A stretch of 64,000 nt of DNA from Globisporangium splendens (GCA_006386115.1 VFIW01000053.1:124001-188000); one strand, 5' to 3'. Positions 1-10,784 are shown, numbered from the stretch's first letter. The notes: generated by a model not told the origin, from the sequence alone. Numbers and translations: made by a program.

Positions 1-294
1 CGGTGGCGATGGCGCAGCGTGGTCTGCTCCAGGCAGCGCCGTCATGTGGATGATCGTGCCGTAGTTGCTCGACGCCGTGGACGCCACAGAGCCGCTCTGG
101 CTGCTCGGACGCTTGCCCGCTCCGCTGCCGCGCTTGCCCATGCTGCTGCTGCTGCTATCGAGTGTGGGATTTTGCTGCTTGGAGGCGCCGCGTGGATCTC
201 TTGCTTCAGCTTTTTTTTCCTGCAATTGATGATCGCTTTCTGTTTGAGGCGCTCGAGAGAACGAACGGAAGGGGTCCCAGTTTATGTTCCACAT
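1..294 (-). CDS. Partial 5' end of an unrecognised Ser/Gly/Lys-rich protein
   Basis: An open frame reads from an ATG at 294 (AAA before the ATG) to the left window edge without a stop, giving 98 codons. The N-terminus begins MWNINWDPFRSFS, continues with a charged stretch (QLQEKKAEARDPRGASKQQ), then a run of five Ser and a Gly/Ser/Lys-rich segment. The composition is coding-like for this genome, but I recognise no domain. A second in-frame ATG lies at 141. A possible acceptor (TTGCAG, just above 219) would make this an internal exon instead. The gene continues outside the window, so its function cannot be judged. Confidence 0.5.
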   Translation of the reverse strand, partial: MWNINWDPFRSFSRAPQTESDHQLQEKKAEARDPRGASKQQNPTLDSSSSSMGKRGSGAGKRPSSQSGSVASTASSNYGTIIHMTALPGADHAAPSPP

Positions 295-1830
295 TTTGGT
301 GTCGAGAGTGTCGATATCAGATATCAAACATGTCGAAAAGGCAGCTGTCGAGTCATGTGCAAACTCACAATGATGTCATGTTGTCGAAATATTATGATTG
401 ACAATATCGACAATAATGACGAGAACTTTCGACAAGCAACACGAAGTTGAAGTGGTTCTTGACATTTCGAGCCTTGAAAAGCAGTGCAAAAATAGAGAAT
501 TGCTGCATTCTCGAGTTCCGAAAAACAGCTCTCGAGTGTATTCGTCACACTGCAAGATGAATCCACTCGTCAAAATTACGAACTCATCTGCAAACATTCT
601 CTCCTCTCTCTCCTGAAGATCGTCGGCAATTTCTGAATCATGATCCAGACCCACGCGTTTATGCCTACAGTCCTGAGCCCATCCATGATGCACACTCCAG
701 AGCTCGCGGCAACGCTCGGTGAACATCCCTCTCCTCTTGTTGCGAGGCGCATCTTGGACACGCCATCGTGGGCTCTTTGCTTCTCACGCAGTGTGCATCG
801 CATCCAAAAGAAAAAATTGAAGAGGGAAAGTTAGGATAAGAACTCGGAAGATTCCCACCACCAAAACTGATGAACAAGTCCAGTTAAACTACTGGCCATA
901 AGATATTGCACATTTTGGAGTCACTGTAAAAATCGACCAGTTGTTTGTTTGTTTTTCGAAGTGAGTGGTGGTTGATTATTTTGTACCGAAAGTGTAAACT
1001 ACACAAACGAAGCGTTTCACATGGCGGATCGTCTCTCTTTTTGTTTTTTCTTCCTTCCTGTTGATGCTGGCAAACTGGTGCATTTGGCGCAATTGGCAGC
1101 TTGGCATTTGGCGGGTGTGTGCTGTCCAAGCAAAAGTCGACAGACAACCAGGAGAAAGAAAGCGCTCTTTGGATGCATCCGTGTGAGAGCGAGAATCTCC
1201 CCACTGCCGCCCAAGCAGATGTCGATGGACCACCCAAGCCATGTTTACCTATGCATCCACTATTTGCTGAACTTTCTCACAGGAGCCTTCAACCTCCATA
1301 TGCCATTCTACAGTCTCCTTCACAGAGCAAGCTCAACCATTGCATTTCAGAGTAGCTAGATCGAAGCTTATTGTAACATAAACTTTATTGAGCCATCGCG
1401 TGTAAAAGCAACAATCACTGTCACTGGTCTCCTAACTAGAGGCATCCCATCGCCTCGTCGCTCCGTTTTACTGATCACGTATTGTTGTGTGGGGGTCGGG
1501 GAGGCGGATGTCGGACGGCGTGGCGCTGTCCGCCGCGCTGATTGGTGGACGGCGCGCTCGTCCGCTGCGCAGAGTGACGGTCTCCCCTGATCCGAGTCAA
1601 ACGCGAAGCATAACCAACCTGCCCATCCGCTTCGACGCACTCCATCAGCTCTGCAGCAACGCGAAGCTCAGTCAAAAGAAGCCATCCGCTTGCCCAGCCA
1701 CCCAGCAGCCCCCTCTCCCTGTTTCCGCATCTGTCGATTTGTGCTTCTCGTGACCACCTTGACCTGCAGCGTCAGTCCGGAATCTGCGCTCCAATTGACA
1801 ACAACCAGCCCTCTCCTTATTTCTGCCACC
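295..1830. other. Intergenic, no gene seen
   Basis: The stretch is AT-richer than its flanks. Its short open frames have no recognisable motif and no coding-like composition. It separates two divergent genes, so it should hold the promoters of both. I see no repeat or mobile element. Confidence 0.5.
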
Positions 1831-2877
1831 ATGTCCCCCACACCTTCGTTCACTGTCGGCACCCCCGCGGAACTCGCGCTGCGCAGCCGCTCGCTCAGCG
1901 TCACGCGCCGCCGCGTGCTCGTGACTGGCGCCGCGGGCTTCATCGGCTTCCACACGTCCAAGGCGCTTCTTGAGCGCGGAGACGACGTGGTGATCATCGA
2001 CGAGATGAACGACTACTACGACGTCAAACTCAAGCAGTCCAACCTCGACTACCTCGTGTCCACGTTCTCGAGCGAGCGTGTCGCGGTGTACATCGGCGAC
2101 CTGTGCGATCAGCAACTCGTGCGTCGCGTGATCAAAGAGACCAAGCCGGACTCGATGATCCACTTGGCCGCCCGCGCCGGTGTGCGTCCGAGTATCGACA
2201 ACCCGCTACTGTACATCCACTCGAACGTGACGGCGACGACCGTGCTCTTGGACGCGTGCCGCGAGTTCGGGATCCAGAAGTTTGTGTACGCGTCGTCGAG
2301 TTCCGTGTACGGCGGCAGCTTGAAGTCGTCGTTCAGCGAGGATGACGTGGTGGACTTCCCCGTGAGCCCGTACGCCGCGACCAAGAAGAGCTGCGAGCTG
2401 CTCGCGCACACGTACCACCACCTGTACAAGCTGGACACGATCGGACTGCGCTTCTTCACGGTGTACGGACCGCGCGGTCGCCCGGACATGGCGCCGTTTA
2501 AGTTCATGGACCGCATCGCCAAGGACATCGCGATTGACCAGTACGGCGACGGCACGTCGTCGCGCGACTACACGTACGTGGACGACATCGTGCAGGGTGT
2601 GCTGCTGAGTCTCGACAAGGGTCACGGCTGCGAAGTGTTCAACCTGGGTCACGGCAACCCGATTTTCTTGACCGAGTTCATCGCGACCATCGAAAAGCTC
2701 GTGGGCAAGAAAGCCAAGATCAACTACCTGCCAGATCAACCAGGTGATGTGCCACGCACGAGCGCCGATGTGAGCAAAGCCAAGACCTTGCTCGGGTACC
2801 AGCCCACGACGCCGCTCCACGAAGGTCTGAAGAAGACCTGGGAGTGGTATTCCGAGTTCTATGTCAAGGAGAACTAG
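1831..2877 (+). CDS. NAD-dependent sugar epimerase, UDP-glucuronate 4-epimerase-like
   Basis: A 348-residue short-chain dehydrogenase of the extended (epimerase) class. It is expected to bind NAD and a nucleotide sugar and to epimerise it, most likely UDP-glucuronate to UDP-galacturonate in cell-wall or glycan precursor supply. The Rossmann motif GAAGFIG is at residues 33-39, the segment EMNDYYDVKLKQSNL (58-72) is characteristic of glucuronate epimerases, SSSSVYG is at 155-161 and the catalytic pair is Tyr181-x3-Lys185. There is no transmembrane segment, so the enzyme is probably cytosolic. I chose the ATG at 1831 because it has a GCCACC context and starts just before the fold; an in-frame upstream extension to 1690 looks like leader. 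Sister activities (UDP-glucose 4-epimerase, dTDP-glucose dehydratase) are less likely. It is convergent with the S9 peptidase. Confidence 0.92.
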   Translation: MSPTPSFTVGTPAELALRSRSLSVTRRRVLVTGAAGFIGFHTSKALLERGDDVVIIDEMNDYYDVKLKQSNLDYLVSTFSSERVAVYIGDLCDQQLVRRVIKETKPDSMIHLAARAGVRPSIDNPLLYIHSNVTATTVLLDACREFGIQKFVYASSSSVYGGSLKSSFSEDDVVDFPVSPYAATKKSCELLAHTYHHLYKLDTIGLRFFTVYGPRGRPDMAPFKFMDRIAKDIAIDQYGDGTSSRDYTYVDDIVQGVLLSLDKGHGCEVFNLGHGNPIFLTEFIATIEKLVGKKAKINYLPDQPGDVPRTSADVSKAKTLLGYQPTTPLHEGLKKTWEWYSEFYVKEN

Positions 2878-3185
2878 AGGAGAATGTCCCTCCCCCCAGT
2901 CCGATGTCATCGCTTTTTGATTTGTATGTATAAAGTTACCAGAAAGACAGAGACGCAAGTGGAAGAGTATATCCGCTCGTCATTGCCCATACGCTATCGC
3001 CATTTTATCACAGGGAAACAGGATCTCATCTTATGAAAATACAAAAACTGCCAACTACTTCCACGCGCACATTGCCAAACAAAAAGTACTTTAACAATGA
3101 CGCTAGCGAGCTCAACGGAATGACCAACTCCAAACTAGCGAATATCGAACTTCGTCAGTCTCACCTAAGAAAACGAGCTAGAAAT
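2878..3185. other. Convergent intergenic gap
   Basis: AT-rich 308-bp gap between two gene ends. It should contain both 3' UTRs. I see no gene or repeat in it. Confidence 0.5.
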
Positions 3186-5222
3186 CTAGAGAGCGGAAAC
3201 GTCGATCTCGACGGCCGAGTTGCCTTCGATGAGACTCTCGTCCAGTGGCAACTTGCGGCCGCCGAGGTACTGCACGAAGAACGTTTCGACGCGCGAGATG
3301 AACTCGAGTTTGTTGGCCGGTCGCGCGAAGCCGTGGCCCTCATCCGTGTACAGAATATACTGCACGTCGTGCTTGTTCTCGAAAAGCTTTTTCGCGATCT
3401 GGTCGGACTCAGCCTGCTTGACGCGCGGATCGTTCTTGCCCTGCGCGATGAGCAGCGGCTTGGTGATCTTGTCGGCGTGGTAGAACGGCGAGATGCGCTC
3501 GTTCAGCGCCTGGTCGTTCTCGACGTCGCCCACGCGGAGCTGCAGCATCTTCTTCATCGGTTCCCAGTACGGCGGGATGCTCTGCAACAGAGTCTTGATG
3601 TGCGACGGACCGACAATGTCGACGCCGCACACGTACACGTCGGGCGTGAACGCGAGACCCGCAAGCACGGCGTAGCCGCCGTAACTACCGCCGTAGATCG
3701 CGACGCGGTCCTTGTCGGCGTACCCTTGCTGGACGGCCCACTCGACCGTGTCAGTGAGATCCTGCTGCATCGTGGCTCCCCACTGCTGGTCGCCCAAGTT
3801 GCACCAGCGCTTGCCGAGTCCTGCGGAAGCCCGGAAGTTGACCGAGATGACGCCGTAGCCGCGGTTAGCAAACAGTTGGTGGGTCGGATTCAACCCCCAG
3901 CTATCGCGTCCCCATGGTCCACCGTGCACGTTGAGCACGAACGGCAGGTTCTCGGTCTTGATGCCAACAGGCAGCGTCAGATACAGCACCATGTCTTCGT
4001 TGTCCGACGTCTGGATCACGTACGGCGTCATCGGCGCCAGCGTGTACTTGGAGAGCTCGGGCTGCGAGTCGAAGAGCAGCGCGTGCTGGCCACTGCGGCG
4101 CAGGAAGATGTAGTACTTGAGCGACGCATCGTCACGAATGTCCGCGTACAGCCACGTCAAGTTGTCGTCGCTTGCGCTCACGAGCGTCAAGTGGCCCAGC
4201 ACCAACGCCTGCAGCCGGTAGATGTCGGTGCGCACGCTGTCGTCGAGCACCTCGATGCGTGGCTTTGTGTAGTCAAAGACCGCGTACTCGGGCTCGTGCG
4301 AGTTGTCGTTGAACCAGACCGATGAAACGTCGCATTGGAGATCGTGCGCGAGCACATCGAGCTCCGTGCCATCTTCGACCGAGAGAAGCACGAAGCGGCT
4401 CGTGTTGAAGTCCGAGCCGTCCGGCTGGTGCGACAGACTCGTCTGGACGTACACACCCGTGTTGTCCTTGTTGAACTTGTGCATGACACACGTTTCGCCG
4501 TGCGGCCACGTCGCTAACGACTTCCATGTCGCGGCGTCCTTGTTCGCGAGCGACGGACGCACACGTAGAGTCTCACTGCCGTCAGTGGGGTTCGCGATCG
4601 ACGCGCCCCACACTTGGAAATCTGCATTCACGATCCAGCCCGCGACGTCGCCGGGGTTTTCCACTTCAAGCTCCAGGTCTCCCGTCGGAATGTGAATCTT
4701 GTACGCGTCGAAGAACTTGGGGTCGCGCTTGTTGATCGACACGATGACGTGGTCGGGAAAATCCTTGCTCGTGTTCACGCTGCCGCCGAGGTCGACCGTG
4801 ACGCCATCGAACGGGGTCAAGTCGCGCACGACCGACTTGTGCACGACGCCCGCCTCATCCACGCTGAACTCCGCGACGTACAAGTGGAAATTCTCATCGC
4901 CACCTTTGTCCTGCAGGTAGAAAATGCGGTACTGTGTGACAGACTTGGACCAGAAGAAGATGCGCACGGGGCGATGGTCTTCGGTCGTGAGCTGCTGCGG
5001 CGCCGTGTCCTCAAGCACCGCGGCGTCCTTGCTCTCTTCATTGGATGCAAACTTGACGGCCTTGAGGAACACGTTCGTGACGCCGTCGCTTGCGTCCGCG
5101 AGGTACGCGTAGAACTTGCCGTCGGGCGAGAGTCGCGGCAGCCGCTTGTCCGGGTTGCCGAAGAGCACCTTGAGCGGGATGGCTTCCGGGAGCTGCTCGA
5201 GCTGGTCCTGCGAGAGCGGCAT
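3186..5222 (-). CDS. Prolyl oligopeptidase family (S9) serine peptidase
   Basis: A 678-residue peptidase. The N-terminal part (about 20-380) has beta-propeller character, for example LPRLSPDGKFYAYLAD, and the C-terminal part is an alpha/beta hydrolase. Catalytic residues are visible as Ser513 in GGSYGGY, Asp598 in GKNDPRV and His630 in DEGHGF. The oxyanion region is the HGGPWGRDSWG segment. It should cleave short peptides or remove N-terminal dipeptide or acyl-amino-acid units, like dipeptidyl/acylaminoacyl peptidases of clan SC. No signal peptide or membrane anchor is seen. The last three residues, SAL, resemble a weak type 1 peroxisomal signal. Start at 5222: the frame stays open upstream to 5384, but that part is low-complexity leader and includes the core promoter. 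Exact substrate class is unresolved. Confidence 0.92.
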   Translation of the reverse strand: MPLSQDQLEQLPEAIPLKVLFGNPDKRLPRLSPDGKFYAYLADASDGVTNVFLKAVKFASNEESKDAAVLEDTAPQQLTTEDHRPVRIFFWSKSVTQYRIFYLQDKGGDENFHLYVAEFSVDEAGVVHKSVVRDLTPFDGVTVDLGGSVNTSKDFPDHVIVSINKRDPKFFDAYKIHIPTGDLELEVENPGDVAGWIVNADFQVWGASIANPTDGSETLRVRPSLANKDAATWKSLATWPHGETCVMHKFNKDNTGVYVQTSLSHQPDGSDFNTSRFVLLSVEDGTELDVLAHDLQCDVSSVWFNDNSHEPEYAVFDYTKPRIEVLDDSVRTDIYRLQALVLGHLTLVSASDDNLTWLYADIRDDASLKYYIFLRRSGQHALLFDSQPELSKYTLAPMTPYVIQTSDNEDMVLYLTLPVGIKTENLPFVLNVHGGPWGRDSWGLNPTHQLFANRGYGVISVNFRASAGLGKRWCNLGDQQWGATMQQDLTDTVEWAVQQGYADKDRVAIYGGSYGGYAVLAGLAFTPDVYVCGVDIVGPSHIKTLLQSIPPYWEPMKKMLQLRVGDVENDQALNERISPFYHADKITKPLLIAQGKNDPRVKQAESDQIAKKLFENKHDVQYILYTDEGHGFARPANKLEFISRVETFFVQYLGGRKLPLDESLIEGNSAVEIDVSAL

Positions 5223-5310
5223 CGTGCAGTTGGGTGGAGCGGAGAGATGAGAAGACGGAAGGAGCGGCGGCGCTACTGGCGGAGACACTTGGCGCTTGTG
5301 GGCGGCGCGG

Positions 5311-5327
5311 AAGATTGCAGAATGAGG
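5311..5327 (-). promoter_or_regulatory. Oomycete INR-FPR core promoter of the S9 peptidase
   Basis: The minus strand reads CCTCATTCTGCAATCTT, a near match to the oomycete initiator plus flanking promoter region (GCTCATTYYNCAWTTT). It lies about 100 nt upstream of the chosen ATG, a usual 5' UTR length. A second TCATCTCT is at 5243-5250. Confidence 0.7.
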
Positions 5328-6057
5328 AGGGAAATGAGCTCCTGGGTTCGCTCCCAACTCAATGGCGCCACAGATGGATGACACGCGACAGGAGTGATTG
5401 TCGATTTGAAAAAGGGAGGGATGACTTCAAGAGAATCGGTTTTAATTGCCTGCTTATATTCGGGTTTACCTGTATATGTGAAACTGTACCAGCCAACTGT
5501 AGTAATGATGAATCTCGACTAATGCATCTGAGAGGTTTGGACGCGATTTGAAAGGTCGACGACGAAAATCGAAAGACAGACCGTCATTCTGCATGTGACT
5601 TTACTGTCATTCCTACAATCAGAGGACATCCACATCAATTGGGTTGAGATGGATACAATTGAGTGGTTGAAGGATGCCACTTGGAGAGAGCAGAATGGTG
5701 CATGAAGGCTTTGCACTCAATAAACTCCTCAAAGGGAAATTCAGGTCCGCTTACGGCAGTTCTGTTATTGGTATTCTTCTCCTGCAGCAGCAGTTGTCAA
5801 GATCTGCAGAGCTTACGATGCCTCGCTTCGACACGACGATGCAAAGCTTTGTGTGTTGGCAGTTGATACACCCAGCGTTATGGCTGCTGTGAGATTAACT
5901 ACATACGCTAGTTCCTTCTACACGAATGGGGTCCGCACGGGGGACGGAAGGATCCCCTTGCGTCCTACTCGTGCAGACGAGCCGAAGCCAAAGGGTACAG
6001 GTGCTACTCCTTACACATCAGCATCTGCGTTCATTTCCGAGTAGATGCATGTGGGTT
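5328..6057. other. Intergenic, no gene seen
   Basis: Only short frames without recognisable motifs. It ends at the insertion site of the LINE fragment. Confidence 0.45.
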
Positions 6058-6069
6058 AAGAGTGCAAGT
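6058..6069 (+). repeat. Target-site duplication, left copy (LINE)
   Basis: AAGAGTGCAAGT, identical to 8159-8170 on the other side of the element. Confidence 0.8.
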
Positions 6070-8158
6070 CTGACAGGCTTCCAGGTATCATCGCTGAAGG
6101 ACGAAAGCTACGCGGGACATTCTGTGCAGAATGGCTGCCATACATGACCTCGACTGCAGATGGGTGGCTTCTTGATTCCAACGGCTCCCCATACAAGCTT
6201 GCTCACACATCGTTATCAGTTGGAACAGCACAACTGGGTGACATACTTCGATGGGAGTGGATAAGACCAGGAGTGCTTAACTTCATCCCAACATGTGGAA
6301 TCTCCGGATTCTCCCGGCCGTCTATTCGAGCGCTCGAGCGGTTATGTGCTACGTTGGTATCCAACTTCCCACAGCTTCTGTATCGACCACAGCAAACAAA
6401 TGTGCTTCGGCTGTACAACGGGCAACGTCATTACAACCACGAATGGCATCTGCACACCAGTGAAGCAACTCTGACCCACGTCGACACGACCCTAGTCAAA
6501 GCTACGCATACAGTTCACTCCGCAATGGACTGTGACATCATGGCAACAAGAGACTTGAACGGGCAGAAGGTGTCGTTCCATGCACATCGACGCTTCACAA
6601 GAATCGTGCAACTATGGGGTGGCAACGGACGATACAATACGACCAGATCTTTCTATCGGCAACAAGTTGCAGCAACGAGGACACAAATTGGCAAAGATAC
6701 TCGAGATGCAGTAGTCAACAAAGCTGTCCATACAGCAGGATCTCTGTGGCCAGGACTGCAATTAATCCAGTGGAGCGAATTACACAACATCCCAGGGATT
6801 ACTGCTTATACGGCTCAGACTCTTCTCCGGCTGAAAGCCAACCGACTCTCCATGTGGAACTATGAGAAAGCTGATCTATCCTGCTCGAATCCTGAATGTT
6901 CCCAAGTTGTCCAATCTTCTGTTCAACATCTATTCTGGGAGTGTCCGAAAGCCAAACTCGTGTGGAACTACTTTTATGCGCTATGGGCGAAGATCGGAAT
7001 CACTCCTGGTCACGACCCCGCAATCTGGATCTTCAGTCTGGATCTACCAGATACTCCAAGGCATGCATGGACCACGATCAAGAGACACATTATCGGACAC
7101 AAGTTCTCCAATGAACATCTCCAAGATCATCTCTATTCCGTCGCACACATGCTGTGGCGATATATGAGCGCGTCGCTCATACAAGCCATTTGGTGTGCGC
7201 ATCTGCGACGCATGGATTCGGATCCAATCAAATCGACTGCTGAGATGGCGATCATGATGACCAGATTAGAGGCAGGAATGCGAAACCTCACACGACTCGC
7301 TGAAGCGCAAGCTGGAGACTCGGACGGTCACACGGTTGCAGCAGTTCTCAAGGCATATGTCGACTGCTTTCTCAGCCAAACCGACGCCATCCCCTTGACT
7401 CCAAATGATACTCGCGGCGTTTACCTGTTGTTTTTCGATGGTGGATCACGCGGCAATCCAGGACCAGGAGGGACTGGATCCATCATCGTGCGTGTCCATA
7501 AGGACTCGCACACAGCCAGTTTAATTTGGGCCGCGAGCATGGCGTATAGCAGGAAGGACACGACCAACAACTTTGCCGAGTACTGGGGTCTCATACATGG
7601 ACTCCGAGAAGCCCAACGCAGTCACTTCGAACCGTTGTACGTGATTGGAGACAGTGCACTGATTATCTCCCAACAGAGAATGCATCGGTCCCCTCGACAG
7701 CACCGATTGGCACGTTTATACCAGACAAGTCGACGACTCGCGGATTGCATCGACATCCGAGGATGGTACCATCACTACCGTGCCTTCAACAAGATGGCGG
7801 ACTCAGCCGCCAACCTAGCCATGGACACCAGAACCTCAACGCAGGTCCACTTCCCAACTCAAAGAGCTGCTTTCAACAATCTCACCCAGGATCTTGACAA
7901 CGACGTCATGCATTGGCTTATGCGAAGTTCGGAAGACCCAAGGTCATTGGACAACACAAGGCAGCCTCACATAGGACCAAGAGAACATGCCATCCTGGTC
8001 AAAGATTATTTAGCATTCAGAAGTGATCTATTGCAATCCGCGCTATAGACACATTTACACTCCTAGATGAAATTCGTAATGAAGATTAGTTGAGAGAATG
8101 GATATTGTAGGTCACGACGATGAACCTAAATATACCTCACCTAATAAAGATAAAGATA
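6070..8158 (+). mobile_element. 5'-truncated non-LTR retrotransposon (LINE)
   Basis: A 2.1-kb insertion bounded by a 12-bp target-site duplication. It carries the 3' part of a LINE polyprotein (zinc-binding RVT-associated region, then RNase H), a short 3' UTR and a 3' tail of TAAAGA-type repeats (about 8142-8160), the usual LINE ending. The reverse transcriptase catalytic core is absent. The coding frame is open right from the truncation point, so the copy arrived already truncated by incomplete reverse transcription and is fairly young. Last 35 bp recur, with one mismatch, at 43468-43504. I do not assign a clade. Confidence 0.88.
6144..8048 (+). CDS. LINE ORF2 C-terminal fragment: zf-RVT plus RNase H
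   Basis: 634 residues from the first ATG, but the frame is open upstream to about 6070, so this ATG is internal to the original polyprotein. Residues about 220-280 form a reverse-transcriptase-associated zinc-binding region (SCSNPEC, then VQHLFWECPKAKLVW). From about 425 there is an RNase H domain: FFDGGSRGNPGPGGTGS with Asp432, then NNFAEYWGLIHGL (Glu), VIGDSALI (Asp) and MADSAANLAM (last Asp), so all four metal ligands are present. In a full element RNase H degrades template RNA after reverse transcription. Without the polymerase this fragment cannot mobilise itself. Automated annotation would likely call it a hypothetical or RNase H protein. Confidence 0.88.
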   Translation: MTSTADGWLLDSNGSPYKLAHTSLSVGTAQLGDILRWEWIRPGVLNFIPTCGISGFSRPSIRALERLCATLVSNFPQLLYRPQQTNVLRLYNGQRHYNHEWHLHTSEATLTHVDTTLVKATHTVHSAMDCDIMATRDLNGQKVSFHAHRRFTRIVQLWGGNGRYNTTRSFYRQQVAATRTQIGKDTRDAVVNKAVHTAGSLWPGLQLIQWSELHNIPGITAYTAQTLLRLKANRLSMWNYEKADLSCSNPECSQVVQSSVQHLFWECPKAKLVWNYFYALWAKIGITPGHDPAIWIFSLDLPDTPRHAWTTIKRHIIGHKFSNEHLQDHLYSVAHMLWRYMSASLIQAIWCAHLRRMDSDPIKSTAEMAIMMTRLEAGMRNLTRLAEAQAGDSDGHTVAAVLKAYVDCFLSQTDAIPLTPNDTRGVYLLFFDGGSRGNPGPGGTGSIIVRVHKDSHTASLIWAASMAYSRKDTTNNFAEYWGLIHGLREAQRSHFEPLYVIGDSALIISQQRMHRSPRQHRLARLYQTSRRLADCIDIRGWYHHYRAFNKMADSAANLAMDTRTSTQVHFPTQRAAFNNLTQDLDNDVMHWLMRSSEDPRSLDNTRQPHIGPREHAILVKDYLAFRSDLLQSAL

Positions 8159-8170
8159 AAGAGTGCAAGT
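8159..8170 (+). repeat. Target-site duplication, right copy (LINE)
   Basis: AAGAGTGCAAGT directly after the TAAAGA tail; the first two A could also belong to the tail. Confidence 0.8.
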
Positions 8171-10740
8171 TACTTTCGAGCTGTATGTGTGTGAGCACCG
8201 CCGGCCTGTGCATCCTAGGACCGCATGCACTAACCTTCAACGTAGTTTTGTAGAGATCGTCCTGGGGTGAAAAGTGAACTCGGTATACGCACCAATGCAT
8301 TAAAAGTGGAGTCGCTAGCTTTAGCGATGCTACAGCGCAGTGATCCAAGTTCGTATTGTGATACACGAGTCGTCTCACACAATACGCTGGCACGTTTAAA
8401 AAGCAAAGCACCATTTGCATGGTGGCTGACTACTCCGCACAGCGCTATGAACCTGAAGTCAACGATATGAGCGTCAACTACGGGCATAGTAGCGAGCGCC
8501 AGCGGCTCTGGCACAAAGGTTTCAGTTTCGCTTCTGACACTCAATGACTAGACTGCAAGGAGCCTGCCGCCACACAATTCTGAATTCACACTCCATGATC
8601 GAATGTACTCTCTTATATCCGACGCTCAGAGTGACACAGATCTGATGCAGTCTTGATTCAACTTGTAAATTGGGAATGACGATGATTGTTTGGCAATCAA
8701 AACAGTCAAACAATTTCAGCAACTATTGTCTGATACACAATAATACAGCAGACCAAAATTGTGCTGTTGCGATCGTGCACCAGTATTTTGTTGCAACACG
8801 TCCGCTCTCTGAAGCTTTCAAGAAATCTGAACATTCTCTCTTTTCATGAACTGGTTCGCTGCGATAGGTTTCCTTTGGACACTGTTGTCTGGGATTCAAT
8901 ACGAGCCCAGAGTCGCGTAACATACCACAATGAGGCATTTCCAACCAGGCAACACGCGTTCGAAACGGGAGATACCAATTGTCACAGTAGTAGGCGCTTT
9001 GGGATACGATGCTTGGAATGGAACTTGAGTGGATCAAGGTAAAATGGAAAGTGAGATTTATAGTTAGGGTGTTTGCTAGCGCTTGCTCGTACATGGAGTG
9101 GCAAAGCAGTGGCCATGAGTGCCTCATAGACATGCTTACTAGTGTCCTACGCTTAGCTTCATTTTTCTACTGCGTACTGGATTCATTTACGAATAAAAAC
9201 TACACCACTAACTTGAGTGCAATGATACGCAATTTCTGTTTTCTGTCGTGCTTTTATGCTATCAATGTTCATTGCAATATCTTCGAATGACGTATGCGAA
9301 TCACGCTTTAGCTTTGAGAAGCTAAGCTGACGCATCCGTCACACCAATGCTCAATTTGTTCCGAGTGCATGCCTAAGAACTTGCCTAAAGTTGCCCAAAA
9401 TGATCAGGACGGAATTATTCGCATACATACTCTAACCAGAATATTTGGTGGCTTGTGCAGCCTCTCGGTGACGAAGAAGTCATGCGTGATTGCTGAGAGA
9501 ATTGCAGGAGACAGCAGCCGGTCACAATAGTTGATGGATTATGGGTCAGCAAAGACATCTTTGTCAGGGTTCTGTATTTTCAGTTGTCACCTTAGAATTT
9601 CGTTCTTTGTTTCTGCTCAGATTGCTGTGCTGTAGTTCATCGAGATGACATCGGTCAGATGAGAGAAACTCGCATAATTAACGGATATAATACCTCTTGC
9701 CAGACTAAAATCAGTGACATTAGTCTGACAAGAGAAAATTGTCGGATGGATTTGTTGAATTTGCAAGAGGTGCACATGATATCTGATCCTGAATCCCACT
9801 GCACTCGAAACTGCTTCGTGGGAGTCAATCCGAGAAGGAAAAAGAAAGAAGTCCAGATTGGCCAAACACGCATTTTCCTTGTTGTTGACGTCGAGCATAT
9901 GTGCTGGATACGGCTGTGACCGAAAACTCGATCTTGGTGACGCGGAGATCATGCACGGATGCAACTTTCTTGGCTGGGAACTGTCACAACGTTTCCTTGA
10001 TGACAGTGTCGAGGCACTTTCCTGGGTGCGAAACGTTCATTTCTCACTCTGTGCACGAATACATTGTGTCACGACGTATTCGGGTGAAGAGAGACGGCAT
10101 GGAACGAGCATTTGATGCTAAGATTACAGTAGTTGCAAATTTCCCCCGTGTCTGACAAAACGCAAGCGATTCGGTTTGGTGTGAAACTGTTCGTATACAT
10201 GTGCGCGTTGCCTCGGAAATCGATTCCTTCTCATTGCGAAGAACAGCTTAATGCATGTATGCTGTCCTCGAAAGTTCCTCAATGTGTGCCTGCCGTTGGC
10301 TCGAATTCTTCGGCAGCCTACAGGAAATGTGACAACCCGTAGCATCCATGGTCACACACGAATACCATGCGAACTCATGCAGAATATTGGATCTCTGCCA
10401 GACTCCAAGTCTCCTATCCCATATCGAAACGCGGATAGTTTATTTGGCATTATCGTTGCAAGAGAAGACTGACCGCCGAGCACCTCTTTCTCCTGATATG
10501 AGTCCTCAGTGACGTCTTGGACACGAATATGCACCTTTTTCGTGTACAGTTGCTTCCATCTCCCTCAACAAAAAAGAAGGAACCAAGACCACCACCTCAT
10601 CCCTCAACAGATCGTGCGTAGGAGCGCCAGCCTCATCTGCCACCTAATGCCGACTGCGCACTGGGTGCAATCCCCGAGGCTCGCTCTTGACAGAGCCCAT
10701 GAGATTGGGGATCAGTCGTCTTCTTCGCATTCCTCACAAT
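8171..10740. other. Long intergenic region, no gene seen
   Basis: About 2.6 kb with roughly even base composition. Its short open frames on both strands lack motifs and a biased third position. I see no repeat shared with other parts of the window and no splice-linked exons. Confidence 0.45.
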
Positions 10741-10749
10741 TCGTTTTGC
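10741..10749 (+). promoter_or_regulatory. Core promoter element of subtilisin copy 1
   Basis: CACAAT-TCGTTTTGC, 44 nt before the ATG; one base different from the TCATTTTGC found at most other copies. Confidence 0.5.
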
Positions 10750-10784
10750 CACCCAGTACTCAAGCTACTTCTCCAGATCCCAAG

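Noticed and set aside
3033..4325. 430-codon plus-strand frame over the S9 peptidase gene.
   Set aside because: Shadow; composition dominated by Arg, Val and Leu, typical of reverse reading of GC-rich third positions.
6144..8048. A host RNase H gene.
   Set aside because: The zinc-binding RVT-associated region, TAAAGA tail and target-site duplication show a LINE fragment.
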